Positions 16,190 to 26,836 of a stretch of DNA of 64,000 bases are shown one piece after another. The position numbers and the translations under genes are program-made. The DNA comes from Trichoderma breve (Eukaryota; Ascomycota; Sordariomycetes; Hypocreales; Hypocreaceae). Positions within the stretch are counted from its first letter, which is position 1, and the number at the start of each line of letters is the position of its first letter. The stretch spans positions 4,898,001 to 4,962,000 of the forward strand of contig NC_079234.1 in the NCBI RefSeq assembly GCF_028502605.1, given 5' to 3'. The notes below the pieces were generated by a model that was given only the letters and a program-made list of their open reading frames with translations, ran no database searches and was not told the origin of the DNA.

Positions 16190-17269
16190 CTTCCGCAAGA
16201 GCTCCGAGCGGAAGTTGCGCCGAAGCGGGATGCCAAAGACTTGCCGAACTCGAAGAAGGCCGAGACACAGTATGGAGCTCTAGATGGCTGGGAGCTCTAC
16301 GGGCTGTGATTCTGGTTACCTGTCTGGGTAACTTCGGGCTTCGGCCAAGGCTTCATTCACCAGTGTGGACGTTTGGCTCCCATTTTCTTTTTGTAGTGAT
16401 ACCAAACCATAGAGCCACGTGGTCTCGATTTTTATGGCTTGACATTTTTTCATCCAGCACCAAAGGTAAGATGCCAGACTATTTTTCTCCATCATCTCTC
16501 GCCCACCCTTTGAGGGTTTTTTTGTCTGGCAGTTTGAAAAAATTTTTTATTGCGTGTCAAGCATGGAAAAAAGGCTGGTTTATGTAGAAAATTGGGGGAT
16601 TTCTTGATAGCAGGGGTGGTATAAGGGAAAAAAGGCGCTGCGAAGAGAGAGGTGTGTGGGAGAGGGGAGGAGGGAGAAAGGAGGAGAGTTGAGAAATGGC
16701 AATGACAATACGATTACTTTACGAAATGTAGGACTTTTTTTTAAATCAGGAGGAGACATAGATCAGCTGAGAGGACGACATGCATTGCTGGTAACTCGTC
16801 AGTAGGACGGATTATGAATAAATAATTCTTCTATAATTCTGTTTTTTTCCCCTGCCATATATACTAGAAAAGTAAAGTACCTAGGAGAGTCATGAGGCTC
16901 ATGGCAAGAAAGCAATAATAACGTAAAAAAGGAAAGGAAGAAGAGAAGAAAAGAAGAAGAAAACCCAGCATGAAAGATGACGATGCTCGAAAACCAAACT
17001 CGGCCCAGTCCATGTATCATGAATGCCCATATACGTCCCATCCCCGATGCCGCGATAACAAAAGAAAAAAGAGTACCACTAATATACAAAGTACATGATG
17101 CAAGCTCCAGATGCCCCCCCTTTCTGATTCATAAAATTCCCATATATCCCGTTGGCCGGTCGTCTGTATCCATTCTTTTTCTTTTTGTTCTCTGCAAGCG
17201 TAGTTTGTTTGGCGATGCGTGAAGTTCGCTTCACCAAGAAAACTCTTCCCCTCTTCTATGATGCCCCCT
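16190..17269. other. Convergent 3' region of crm1 and the Zn2Cys6 gene
   Basis: The two neighbouring genes end towards each other here. The stretch is rich in T-runs and A-runs (for example around 16440-16560 and 16920-16965), as expected of 3' untranslated regions and poly(A) sites. No gene is supported. Confidence 0.6.
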
Positions 17270-18814
17270 TTAGTCAGTCTCTTCCTCAATCACCTTGAGG
17301 GGCCATGCCAGCGGTTCGTGCCAGTGGCCTCCAAGATACCCCGCGATGGCGCGGATCAGATTTGCGCCTGCGGTGCCAAACGTCCAGAAGTGCCGGCACC
17401 GATGGATCAGCACGCCCAAGTAGGCTAGAATCATCAAGGCTTCAGGCAGCAGTGTTCGCAACACGTCCACGTATTCCGCCTCAAGGGTGACGATAAAGGC
17501 AGAGGGGGCATGCGAGATGTCTTGTTCAGGCAGAGCTCGATGCATGTCGAATGCCCACTGAAGTGAGTCAATGGCCACGCGGCAGGCATCAGCGCTGGCT
17601 TGGTCAAGGCGGGGTGGTGAGGCGTCACCATACCGGGACACCGGAGAGGCGGCAGCATCTATCATTTGCCGGAGAGCGGTGCACTCTGTGCCAGATTTCA
17701 GTGTCACGGCGGCGATGTTAGCATCGTGGGTGATATGAAGTAGGGGATACAGCTCGGACTGCATGAGGTAATCCCAAGTTGGGCGGACTTGGGCCAGAAC
17801 ACCCCGGTGAAGATGGATACACTCAACCATCCGTTCAATGAACCCATGGAAGCTGATGGCGCCACCACTAGCACCTCCACCCCCAATAACACCTCCTCCG
17901 CCGCCTCCGCCATGGACTCCCATGACATCGTGGTGGTAGGGAAGGGGCTGTGGCTGCTGATGCTGCAGCAGGGTCTCGGCTAGGACCTGGTTGCTCAACA
18001 GACTGGCAAAAAGAAACCGAGGGACGCAGGTAGCCGTATCATCGGCAGGGACCATGGCTGTAATGCGTGTAAAGGACGACAGAGCGCGCGTCTGCAGCTC
18101 GGTGGCCTGATTCCGGAACGATGCAACTGTACCATTCAACGGCATCTCCCCCGGTTTGGTGGTGAAGGCCACATGCAGCGCCGACAGAGCCAGCAGCTGG
18201 TCAATGAGGTAGGGAGCATCTATCAAGTGTCTGATGGCGACATCTAGCACGACCTTGACCTGGCCGCGAGCCAAGATGCAGTCGCTCATGGCATCGGACA
18301 AATGGTGGAAGAGCATGAGATGCTCGGCCGTGAAGAGTGAGGCCGGAGGAACAGGCGGGTGGTATGCGGTGTTGGTGAAGGATTCGGTAAAGGAAGGCAA
18401 GGTCTGAGGACCGGCGGGAGGCGCCGGAGCGAACCTGTAGCGACCAGCACCGAGTACAGACTCTGGCGATGTTGACGAGGGATCAGGACCGCATGGTGGC
18501 CACGGAACCGGGTGGTCCGGCTCGCACGACGATGGCGAATGTTGAGATTTGCGGCTCAGATGCGAGTCGGCCGGGCTGTGCGGCAGCTGCGGCGGCGGTA
18601 GGGGCTCGAGTTGGCTCTGCGGCTGGCGAGCAGGAGGGAACGAGCATGCGCGCTCAGCAATTGTGCAGTTGGTGCAGGCTGGACGGCGCTCGTCGCATCG
18701 TATGTGTCGTCGCTTGCACTCACTGCAGCCGTTCCGGGATTTTCGGTGCGATCGTCTCGTCTTGACGACGCCGTTTGAACCGGAGCTCCCGTTGAGCTGG
18801 TGGTGCATGGTCAT
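17270..18814 (-). CDS. Zn2Cys6 (GAL4-type) fungal transcription factor
   Basis: A single-exon gene of 514 residues. The DNA-binding domain is near the N-terminus: a basic RRSHRKSRNG stretch, then six cysteines at 30, 33, 40, 47, 50 and 57. The spacing C-x2-C-x6-C-x6-C-x2-C-x6-C is that of a binuclear zinc cluster. A Pro/Ser-rich linker follows. The rest resembles the helical regulatory half seen in Upc2/Ecm22-like and related regulators, with a YLGVLIHRCRHFW segment and a C-terminal YLGGHW..WPL motif. A poly-Gly run lies in the middle region. A second ATG two codons downstream (18808) could also serve as start. The target genes are unknown. No metabolic cluster sits beside it, so I do not assign a pathway; 'sterol uptake regulator-like' would rest on family resemblance only. 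Confidence 0.88.
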   Translation of the reverse strand: MTMHHQLNGSSGSNGVVKTRRSHRKSRNGCSECKRRHIRCDERRPACTNCTIAERACSFPPARQPQSQLEPLPPPQLPHSPADSHLSRKSQHSPSSCEPDHPVPWPPCGPDPSSTSPESVLGAGRYRFAPAPPAGPQTLPSFTESFTNTAYHPPVPPASLFTAEHLMLFHHLSDAMSDCILARGQVKVVLDVAIRHLIDAPYLIDQLLALSALHVAFTTKPGEMPLNGTVASFRNQATELQTRALSSFTRITAMVPADDTATCVPRFLFASLLSNQVLAETLLQHQQPQPLPYHHDVMGVHGGGGGGGVIGGGGASGGAISFHGFIERMVECIHLHRGVLAQVRPTWDYLMQSELYPLLHITHDANIAAVTLKSGTECTALRQMIDAAASPVSRYGDASPPRLDQASADACRVAIDSLQWAFDMHRALPEQDISHAPSAFIVTLEAEYVDVLRTLLPEALMILAYLGVLIHRCRHFWTFGTAGANLIRAIAGYLGGHWHEPLAWPLKVIEEETD

Positions 18815-20955
18815 GGCTGCGTGCCCGGCAGGAAGAGGGAAAGATGGAAGATGAAGAAACGAAGAAACCCAAGTGGATGGCGACCCAAAAGAACCCCCCG
18901 GAAGCTCTGGGTGGTGTTTTGTCTCTGGTCAGCCTGAGCTGAGTGGTAGACAATCACAAGCTGCCGGTGATAGGTCAAATGCCGTCAATGGCATGTAGAA
19001 GTACTTTTGCCAACTTTATGCTTTATGTCAGGCCGTGGCTGCCGTGGCTGCCGTAGCTGCCGCACAGGCAGTTGCTCCGCCACAAAGCCTCGGGAGCGGA
19101 GCCGAGAGGAGCAAAGTCCGAATACGAGACGGGGTGAGGTGCCATGCTTAAAACCCGTGTGGCTGGTGAACTCCGCTGAAGTAATACCGATGCCGTCGTG
19201 CTGTAGAGAGAGAAACAATCATGTCGTTCGTCTTGTCAAGAAAATCAATTCTTTTTGGGATACCATTTCCATCTAAGCAGATGAGGTGGAGTCAGTCAGT
19301 CAAGTCAGTCAGTCAAGCCAGTGACGGCACTTGCGAGATAGCCGCAAAGGATAACGTCCGATTTGGCAGCGCCAACGTTGTCGGGAGCTGATGTGGCACC
19401 AACAAAGCTCACAAACAAAAGGGCTGACGCAGATAGATGGGCAGTATGGGGTACAAGACAGATACATACGGATTGTGATTGGCCAAAAGAATCCGAGCCG
19501 CATGACGGTATCGAGAACAGGGGATTCGCGATATGGGATAGGTTGCCGATGATGCTGCGGAAGAAAGACTTCCTCTTCCTTGTAAAGAGGAGCGCAGTTG
19601 CTGGAATGGAGACGCGCAACGCATCAATGGCACGAGGAAACCAACCTCATCGTAAATCAGCAACCAGGAATATGTCCCAGCATCCTGCAATCGGCCGGAG
19701 CTCCATGGTTCGTAGCAACATGCCACTGCTGCATTGATCTCTGATGCAGGTCAGCGTCACGTCTGCATCTTGACACGTCGTCCGTCGTCTTGCGGGTGGG
19801 CGGGCGTCAAGGCGTCTCGAGATGCCAAAGTTTTGTGCAACAACAGAGATTCTGCATCGCGGCGAGGATGAGTAAAAGTGTAGTTTCGACAGAGCGTGCG
19901 TAATAGGTAGGAGATGGAAGCTGGTCAAGTATTTATACGAACAAGAAACTCAGCCACAATACCTGAGAGGGGTTGAGTGTCCGAGTGCAGTATTCGTATG
20001 GACGCCTTCTAGACACCGGGCGTGGGTCGCGGATCAGTGACGAATGATAGTGGGTAGCGGACATTGAGCTACTGAGTTATTCCCTAGACGGGCAACTAGC
20101 TCTGCGGAATACGCGTATTACAGCTACCAGGGGGAGCATTCATACACGTATACTATTGCGGGTACGGAGTTCTACGAGTATCCGATCGACCAAGTAATTG
20201 ATTGTATATTGCATCTAATGAAGCCATCAATCTATATTCTTTATGATTTATCGATATGGCTTATCGATATACTCTACCGGATTCTCTAGCATTTTTGGCT
20301 TTTTGGCATCTCTAGCTAATTTGTCTGTTTATTTCTAAGGTTATCATTCATTCTTCGTCTAAAGAGAGCGCTGAATATAGACGTGCTGTGTAATAATATG
20401 AGTGGCGCTATTGTAACAGTAGATATCAAGCAGTGGTTGCCTATTTGCTAGTATGTTCGGTAGGTGATGCCGAGAATATCGCATCAAGATCAACGGATGC
20501 CATTAAGCTTCCGCACAGAACATTATACTTCTATGGATAAGGCGAGTTCCTAAGGATTGGACACTCTTCGAAGTAAAAGGAGAGCCTCAAAATGCCGCCT
20601 TAAGAATTGAAAACTCTTCAAAGTAAAATGGAAGTCTCAAAGCGTCGGTGCCTAAGAATTGAAAACTCTTCAAAGTAAAGGAAGCCTCAAGGCAGAACAC
20701 GATTCAAAACAAAAAACTTTAAAACTGTAAAGGAAACATATAAATGCCGGTGTGGCCTGCGGTGTTGCAGACAGGCCAGTGGTTCTCGCAACAACAAGGT
20801 CAGGCTCAAACTTCGCGCGGGAAATCTTGCGTACACGATATCATCCATTCCGTTATCATTCTAACATTGCATTGATCTTGTGGAAATAATTGTACTATTG
20901 CTTTTATTTCATTTCTTCTATTTCTTATCCCTGTCGGAACACCCTCGCTTTACCA
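18815..20955. other. Long spacer with short repeats, upstream of the HNH-like gene
   Basis: No gene is supported. Simple repeats occur near the left side: a nine-base GTGGCTGCC-like repeat (about 19028-19060) and GTCA repeats (19291-19318). From about 20170 to 20450 the sequence becomes visibly richer in A and T than the flanking gene-dense DNA. It leads into the roughly 50-base tandem repeats listed separately. Confidence 0.5.
20546..20700. repeat. Diverged tandem repeat, about 50-base unit, three copies
   Basis: Three adjacent copies share the core CTAAGAATTGAAAACTCTTC followed by AAAGTAAA and a GAGCCTCAA-like end. They begin near 20550, 20600 and 20649. The second and third copies are the most alike; the first has several substitutions (GGATTGGACACTCTTCG). 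A weaker fourth copy may follow at about 20702-20748. The repeats lie some 250 bases upstream of the HNH-like gene and may be part of its promoter or a remnant of mobile DNA. Confidence 0.7.
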
Positions 20956-22252
20956 ATGGCTGTTGCTCAAGAGCACTACCCAGAAGGCTCTCTAGTAGAG
21001 CGTCTGCTAGCTGAAATGGATCACACAGCTCGAATGCTTGATGCAGGCATTCCTCTCGAAAAACCCAAGGTCGATTACATTACGGATATCGATGCCAGGC
21101 GCGAAATCTTCCTTCAATTCAAGAAGATCCAGGATGATGGCAACATCCCGCTTGGTCTGAATGCAGTGGGGTTGGCCATTATCCTGGTCGCGCCCATCGA
21201 GCAACTGCAGCGCGAAATAGACTATATAAATATGAGCACGTGCCCTTTCAGCGCATTCCCGGCCGCGAGCCTCTTCGCTACTATGCATGCAGACGGTGTT
21301 CTAGGAATCAAGGTTTGTGAGTGTCTCAATTCCAACAAGAAACCTCCTCCCCCTGTTCTCCCTCCCCTTCTCAGATGTGTAGTGACCAGTAGCGTTTTGC
21401 TTACATCTGTGTCAACTAGTCATTAGAGCTGGCCGCCTTTGTCATGTAAACCCATCTCCGTTTTGGGAGAGGTTCACCCTTTCTTTTTCGAACGTAGGTC
21501 CTTCGGCGCGGCGCAGCGTGGTGTGTCCCATTCGAGGAACCAGTGATGATGTCTGTAGGGCCCGAATCATCCCAAACCTTTTCGCCGGACCGGACACGAC
21601 ATTCCGCGGGTACATTGGCATGATGCTTCGCGTATTTTGGGACAAAGACAAGGCACAAACGTGGGATGGATTATATCCAAGTGGCTGGTCCCCCTTTTCG
21701 TTAGAAGGCCGGTTCCTTATTAGCAGAACCCTGATCAGGGAGATTGCCGAAGCGAAATTGGCGCTGAAGCCTTTGGCCAAGATGGAGGACGGCTCGGTCA
21801 TTGTCCAGCTCTTCTGGCTCAAGGGATCAACGCTCAAACCTCAGGACTTTTTGTTCAAGCGGCACGATACTGCGTCTTTTGAAGACATCTTGAAGCGAGC
21901 AGGTCTCGAAAATAACGAGGAATGGGGTCCATCGTTGGCCTTCCGAAAAGACGGTCAAAGGCTCCAGAGTGGCCAGCTGTTTATTTTGAAGGCAAACCTA
22001 GACGTTGGTATCAAGGCCCCCGACTTTAAGCATTTACAGATTTTGTGGGATCTTACCCGGGTTGCGGCCATATGTGGTGCGGTCAATGAAACAAATGAAT
22101 TGTTGGGTAAAGACGAAACGAAGGCCTATTTAAATTATTGTGCATGTGGAGGTGAGGTTGAAGATGAAGTTGAGGGTGAGGATGAGGATGAGGATGAGGG
22201 TGAGGATGAGGATAAGGGTAAAGATGAGGGTGAGGGTGAGGGCGATGAATAG
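20956..22252 (+). CDS. HNH-nuclease-like fungal protein, expected catalytic residues missing
   Basis: The model joins 20956-21316 to 21498-22252 (donor GTGAGT, 181-base intron, acceptor GTAG), giving 371 residues. The second exon resembles the fungal HNH_2 family: a CPIRGTSDD segment, then ARIIP where the family has AHIIP, and a downstream (L/A)ALKPL.D...V.VQLFWLK block. The final conserved block ends RVAAICGA. The His before IIP is Arg here, and the second expected His (family pattern TLH) is Ile in SRTLIREIAEAKLALKPL. A nuclease activity is therefore doubtful. The C-terminus is a run of Glu, Asp and Gly encoded by short repeats. The function of the family is poorly known; members are often lineage-specific. 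The intron is the least certain part of the model. It is convergent with spb4, 171 bases away. Confidence 0.62.
22148..22249 (+). repeat. GA(G/T)GAGG-type microsatellite coding the acidic tail
   Basis: The 3' end of the HNH-like reading frame consists of degenerate six-base repeats (GATGAG, GGTGAG, GAGGGT) that encode alternating Glu, Asp, Gly and a few Lys. The frame stays open to the TAG at 22250. Repeats of this kind usually arise by slippage and vary in length between strains. Confidence 0.85.
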
Positions 22253-22423
22253 AGATCCTAGAGATACCAAAGGTATTAGAGGTGTTAGAGATATTAGATG
22301 TACCAGAGGGTGGAAAGAGCTAAGAAAATCTGCATACTCGACCACTTGATTCTAACCCAATGGATCCCGCCAAGGGGTATATTGCATTAATAATAATAAT
22401 AGTATATCGCTAGTTTCCCCATT

Positions 22424-24376
22424 TTAATCAAAGCCTTCAAACTCCTCTTCCTGGGCTGCTGCCTTCGCTAGATTCTGTTCTCTGACCTGCCTGATAAGCT
22501 CCTTCAGCTCAGCCTGCTTGACCTTCTCTTCGTCTGTCATCTTGGCTGTCATCTTGGCTTCTGTCTTCTTGTGTCTCTTCTCTCTTCTCTCGGTCCGGAG
22601 CTCCTCTTGCTCATGCTTTCCGCTCCATGCCTCGTTGTTCTTCCTCTTCCGCTTAGCCTCAGCCGCCTTCTTTTCCGTCTCTCCTGATTTATCGGCCATC
22701 ATGGCCTCTTGTCTAGCCTTTTCCCGTGCTGCATCTTTATACGCAAATGTATCCCAATCCATTTCAACTCCCAGCATCTTATCTCCAGTCCATGTTCTCA
22801 ACTCAGGCATCCTGGGAAGACGGAGAAGCCCCCATGCATGTCCAAGATCTGTCCAGTCCAGGTCGGCAACTCTGAATATGGAAGTCGCTTGGTGTGCTCC
22901 GTAACTGCGGACCCAGCTGACGAAAGCTTTCTGGGCTTTGTCGTGAATTGCACGATCCGCCTGGAGTAATGCTCGGAATTTTGACGTCGTACTTTGAGCC
23001 TCATCTTCCGTCACGGAAATTGAAGGTTTCAGTAAGGGTGTAATAGGGGTTTGGCGAATCTCTAGAAATTTTGCGTAGTCTTCTTCGTGTCCAGGATGAA
23101 GCATCACCACAGCCAGTCCCTTTCTACCAGCACGACCGGCTCGCCCACTCCTATGGATGAATACCTTGGGATCTGAAGGGGCGTCGACCTGAACAACCAA
23201 GTCGACTTGAGGGATATCCAAACCACGCGCCGCCAAGTCTGTTGTCAACAGAACTGTAGGAGAGACAGAAGTCAGGAAGCGGTTGAAGTTCTTCTCGCGC
23301 ACTTTAGCTGGATGCTTGCCGTGCAAAGGCACCAATGAAAATCCCTGTGGTAATATTTGCGGAAGGGTGTGTTGGAAATAGTCCACAGCGGCACATGTAG
23401 ACAGAAAGACGATGCTTTTCTGAGGTCGCACGGGAAGGCGCTCCAACAGCTGTGCCAAGGCTGGCAGCTTATGGCTAGCCGGGGTAACAAGGTAGGACAT
23501 CTGCAGACTTGCAGGAATCCTTCTATCCTCGACAACTCCACCATCCTTCATCTTGACCTTGACCTCAATCTTGACCGGATTGCGAAGTCCAACTCGAATA
23601 ATCTCGCCAACGGCCTCGCTAACACTGGCACTAAACAGGCCCGTTCGTCGCTGCTTGGGGAGATGCGAAAGAATGGTCTGGAGGTCCTGCTTGAAGCCAA
23701 GATCGAGTAGCCGATCGGCCTCATCGAGCACAAGCGCCTCAAACGACTGGTCAATGTGAACGTGGGGAGAGGCCAGCAACTCGACAAGACGACCAGGAGA
23801 GGATATTATAAGGTTTGGGCTGTGTCGGACAAAGTAGCTGAGGTCTTGTGCTGGTGTGGTGGTTCCTCCGACTAGCAACTGCGGGACAATGGCGGGCACG
23901 GCGCTGCTGGGTCGCTTTTCTTCGCCTTTCAGGTGTGGTAGTATCTCAGCGGAGGGCGCATGGAATTCGAGGAGGGATAGAAGGACTGTATGAATCTGTG
24001 CGGCGAGTTCTCGCGTGGGCGAAATGACGATTGCACCAATATGATGCTTCTTAGTCGGTTCATCCAAGCGCAATAGTCTCTGAACTATGGGAATCAAGAA
24101 TGCGAGTGTCTTTCCGCTACCAGTGACGGCCTACGATGGAAGCAATAAAGTTAGAATGTTAAAGGACAGCAGAAGAACAATGAATAGTGCTAGAAAACTC
24201 ACCTCAACTACTACATCCTTGTTACCCAGAAACTGCGGCATAGTCGCAGCCTGCACCGGTGTCATCTGCTTGAACCCCATGCTGGATACGGCATCGAGGA
24301 TCCATTCCGCCAAAGGAGGAGTCAGAGCATCCCAAGCTCTGGGGTCTCTCTTTACGGGAACCTTTCCAGGAGCCAT
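22424..24376 (-). CDS. spb4: DEAD-box RNA helicase Spb4 (60S ribosome biogenesis)
   Basis: Two exons (24376-24203 and 24130-22424) encode 626 residues, near the length of yeast Spb4 (606). Spb4 is a nucleolar ATP-dependent helicase needed for maturation of the large-subunit pre-rRNA. Motifs in order: Q motif [14 protein letters not shown], Walker A AVTGSGKT (about 59-66, directly after the intron), PTRELA, SSPGRL, DEAD, the motif III variant SAS, and motif [10 protein letters not shown]. The C-terminal part ([18 protein letters not shown]) is the family-typical extension. It is followed by a long Lys/Glu-rich coiled-coil tail. The Walker A loop is only complete after splicing of the 72-base intron, which confirms the model. 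The start ATG follows no in-frame upstream ATG. The gene is convergent with the HNH-like gene. Confidence 0.95.
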
Positions 24377-25666
24377 TGTGTTTGAGTGTGGTGAAAATTG
24401 ATGTCCCAGCACCACAGCGCAAGGCCTATCGTTGATACGATTGAGGCTATCTAAGAAATTATTTTGACGTCTTATCTTATCTCCACGTGAGGATATCCGC
24501 TTACTTTTCTACTTGAACGTCTCCCCGCGATTAATTGGTCTTTGGCTGCGGCTACTAAGCCCAACTGGGTACGGAACACTCCGGAAGACTACCACCCTAG
24601 GCAATAAGGGCATCTCAACACATGAGCATCTTTCTGGAAGAAATGGACGACCGTAGAGTTCGGAGCGTGGGAAACTACATTCCAATCAGACTAACCGTAA
24701 GCGGCAAGCATTTCATCTCATGCACAGGAAATTTGATCAGGCAAAAAGCAAAAAAGCATGGGCTTGGAGGCTCCGAACACCCGCGCTTCCGGCCGCACAG
24801 CAGAAACAAACAAATCGGCACGTGAAAGTCCAACAGAGAAAACTCGCGGCCCCAACAAAGGACCCGATGACGTTTTGTTAATGCCCGGGCGGACAATTTC
24901 TCAGGTCGGTTGCACTGGTCCGTAAAAATGATCAGATTGGCGGGTCACATGTGCCCCTTTGACAAGTGACAAGCAGCTCTGTCCTAGTACCTGTTAGGGC
25001 GCCACGGCTAAGAGAGACGCACACGACACTGCCTGGGTGACTTTTTTTGTGTTTGTGGCTTGGTGGTCGGTTGAGGCTGGCCGGCAGAAGGAAAAAAAAC
25101 TTCGCCATGGACTGGACATAGCCTTCCGTGTACTCGTACATCTTCGAATGAAATTACCTAGTAGCATCCTGGCCGCTTTGCAAAACGAACGAATGACTTG
25201 GCCTTGTTCCGTCAACTGCAACAGCCAATAAATATCATCGACGCCCGCTGGTCACTCTTCATCCTCCTTCCCACTCGTCCTTCTTTCGGGCGCATCCTCC
25301 GTATCTGTCACTCCGTACCGGCGCTGGTAATGTGGCAGAGGGTCTAGCCTCTACCGCATCGCTGCTAAACCATCGTTCATCCTGGAGGACCCAACTCGCC
25401 CCGTCAATCTGTCCCCTGTCAGCCACTCGTCATCGCACAGCCTGTTTGAGCTCGAGCTCTTTAGCCCTCACAGCATCAGCGGCCGAAGCAGAAGCAGAAG
25501 CGACAGCGACACCAGCAGCAGCAGCAGCAGCAACCGCGGCATTGACGTTGCGCGATTCTCGCGCCGGGACCATCACCAGTCTCTGTGGCCCTCGGGCTTT
25601 GAATCGCTGCGGCGGCTCGTCGTGGGCGCCGTCAACTGCCCTGCGCTCCCGCCCGCAAGCTTCACC
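24377..25666. other. Divergent spacer between spb4 and dgk1
   Basis: This 1290-base stretch holds the spb4 promoter on the left and the dgk1 promoter and leader on the right. The last 350 bases are C-rich with CAG-type repeats (about 25480-25530), and they contain a very short upstream ORF beginning at 25329 (ATG TGG CAG AGG GTC TAG). No full gene is supported. Confidence 0.55.
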
Positions 25667-26836
25667 ATGTCGCTGCGTCGCCAGTCGGCTCGCGTGCCGC
25701 AAACGCCTCGCATCATCTCGCCCAGCCCGACGCCGTCAGAACGAGACGTGCAGGATTACGTGGGCCCCATGACCCGGAGTCGAAGAAAGGCCCCGACGCA
25801 GCAGGCGGTGGAGGAAGAGCCGAGCGATGGCAGCAGTTCCAGTTCCGGGCCCCGAAGATCCCGTACAAGAAGCCGCTCCCCCCTCGAATCGCGCGTGCCT
25901 CGCATGACCAAGACGCCGACAGCAGCGTCCAAGACAGAACAAGACGGCATCATGGCCACAGCAACGGCGACGGCCACTCGGCTGGCCACGACGACAAACG
26001 GCCATCTGGCTCCTCCCCAGCCGGCCACCACGGGATGGAGCTGGCGCGACTTCAGCCGCAGCCCCAGTCCTCTCGGCCTCATCCCCATCCACAGACACTG
26101 GCGGACATTTGTGCACAAGCATGAGGTCCCCCGCAAGGCCTTGCACGTCTCCATCGGCTTCTTCGTCGTCTGGCTTTACAGCTCCGGAACCCAGACCAGC
26201 GCCGTGCCACCGTACCTGATGGCCGGTCTCGTACCCATCACCACCGTCGACTGGCTACGGCATCGATATGCCTCGTTCAACCGGCTCTACGTCAAAGTGC
26301 TCGGCGCCCTCATGAGGGAGAGCGAGTACGCGGGCTGGAATGGCGTCATCTTCTATCTCCTGGGCGCCTGGATCACCCTCTACTTCTTCCCCAAGGATGT
26401 TGGTGTCATCAGCGTCCTGCTGCTCAGCTGGTGCGACACGGCCGCCAGCACATTCGGCCGTCTCTGGGGACGATATACCCCGAGGCTGCGCCGCGGCAAA
26501 TCTTTGGCCGGATCTCTCGCCGCTTTTCTCGTCGGCGTGGCCACCTCGTACCTCTGGTACGGGTGGCTGGTCCCAACTATAGGACCCATGCCCGGTGACG
26601 AGAACTTCATGTTCACGGGCACTCTGTCGCTGCCGCGAGCATTGACCGAGGCCGTCGGCATCCCGGACAGCATGGCATCCGTCTCCGGCTCCGTGGCCCT
26701 CGGCATCATGAGCGTCTGGTCTGGATTTGTTGCCTCCGCCAGCGAAGTGGCCGACCTCTTCGGATGGGACGACAACTTGACGATCCCAGTGCTTAGCGGA
26801 ATCGGCATTTGGGGCTTCCTCAAACTGTTTGGCTAA
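25667..26836 (+). CDS. dgk1: Diacylglycerol kinase, CTP-dependent (Dgk1-like), ER membrane
   Basis: A single-exon gene of 389 residues. Dgk1 of yeast phosphorylates diacylglycerol with CTP, making phosphatidate in the ER and nuclear envelope and opposing the lipin phosphatase Pah1. It is related to phosphatidate cytidylyltransferases. The first 150 residues or so are hydrophilic, with Ser/Arg-rich and Pro-rich stretches that look disordered. The remainder has several hydrophobic segments and family-like features: HEVPRKALHVSIGF, LLSWCDTAASTFGRLWG with the conserved Asp, and RRGKSLAGSLAAF. These match the kinase/CTP-transferase core. There is no in-frame ATG upstream of 25667, and the CACCATG context is good. 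A long 5.7-kb gene-free stretch follows. Confidence 0.88.
   Translation: MSLRRQSARVPQTPRIISPSPTPSERDVQDYVGPMTRSRRKAPTQQAVEEEPSDGSSSSSGPRRSRTRSRSPLESRVPRMTKTPTAASKTEQDGIMATATATATRLATTTNGHLAPPQPATTGWSWRDFSRSPSPLGLIPIHRHWRTFVHKHEVPRKALHVSIGFFVVWLYSSGTQTSAVPPYLMAGLVPITTVDWLRHRYASFNRLYVKVLGALMRESEYAGWNGVIFYLLGAWITLYFFPKDVGVISVLLLSWCDTAASTFGRLWGRYTPRLRRGKSLAGSLAAFLVGVATSYLWYGWLVPTIGPMPGDENFMFTGTLSLPRALTEAVGIPDSMASVSGSVALGIMSVWSGFVASASEVADLFGWDDNLTIPVLSGIGIWGFLKLFG

Noticed and set aside
20170..20450. Repeat-induced point mutation in the AT-rich stretch
   Set aside because: The stretch is short and I cannot show the dinucleotide bias or a duplicated partner by eye.
25332..25772. Plus-strand frame of 146 codons before dgk1
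   Set aside because: It starts with a GTG, is dominated by Ala/Glu repeats from CAG-type sequence, and overlaps dgk1 in another frame.
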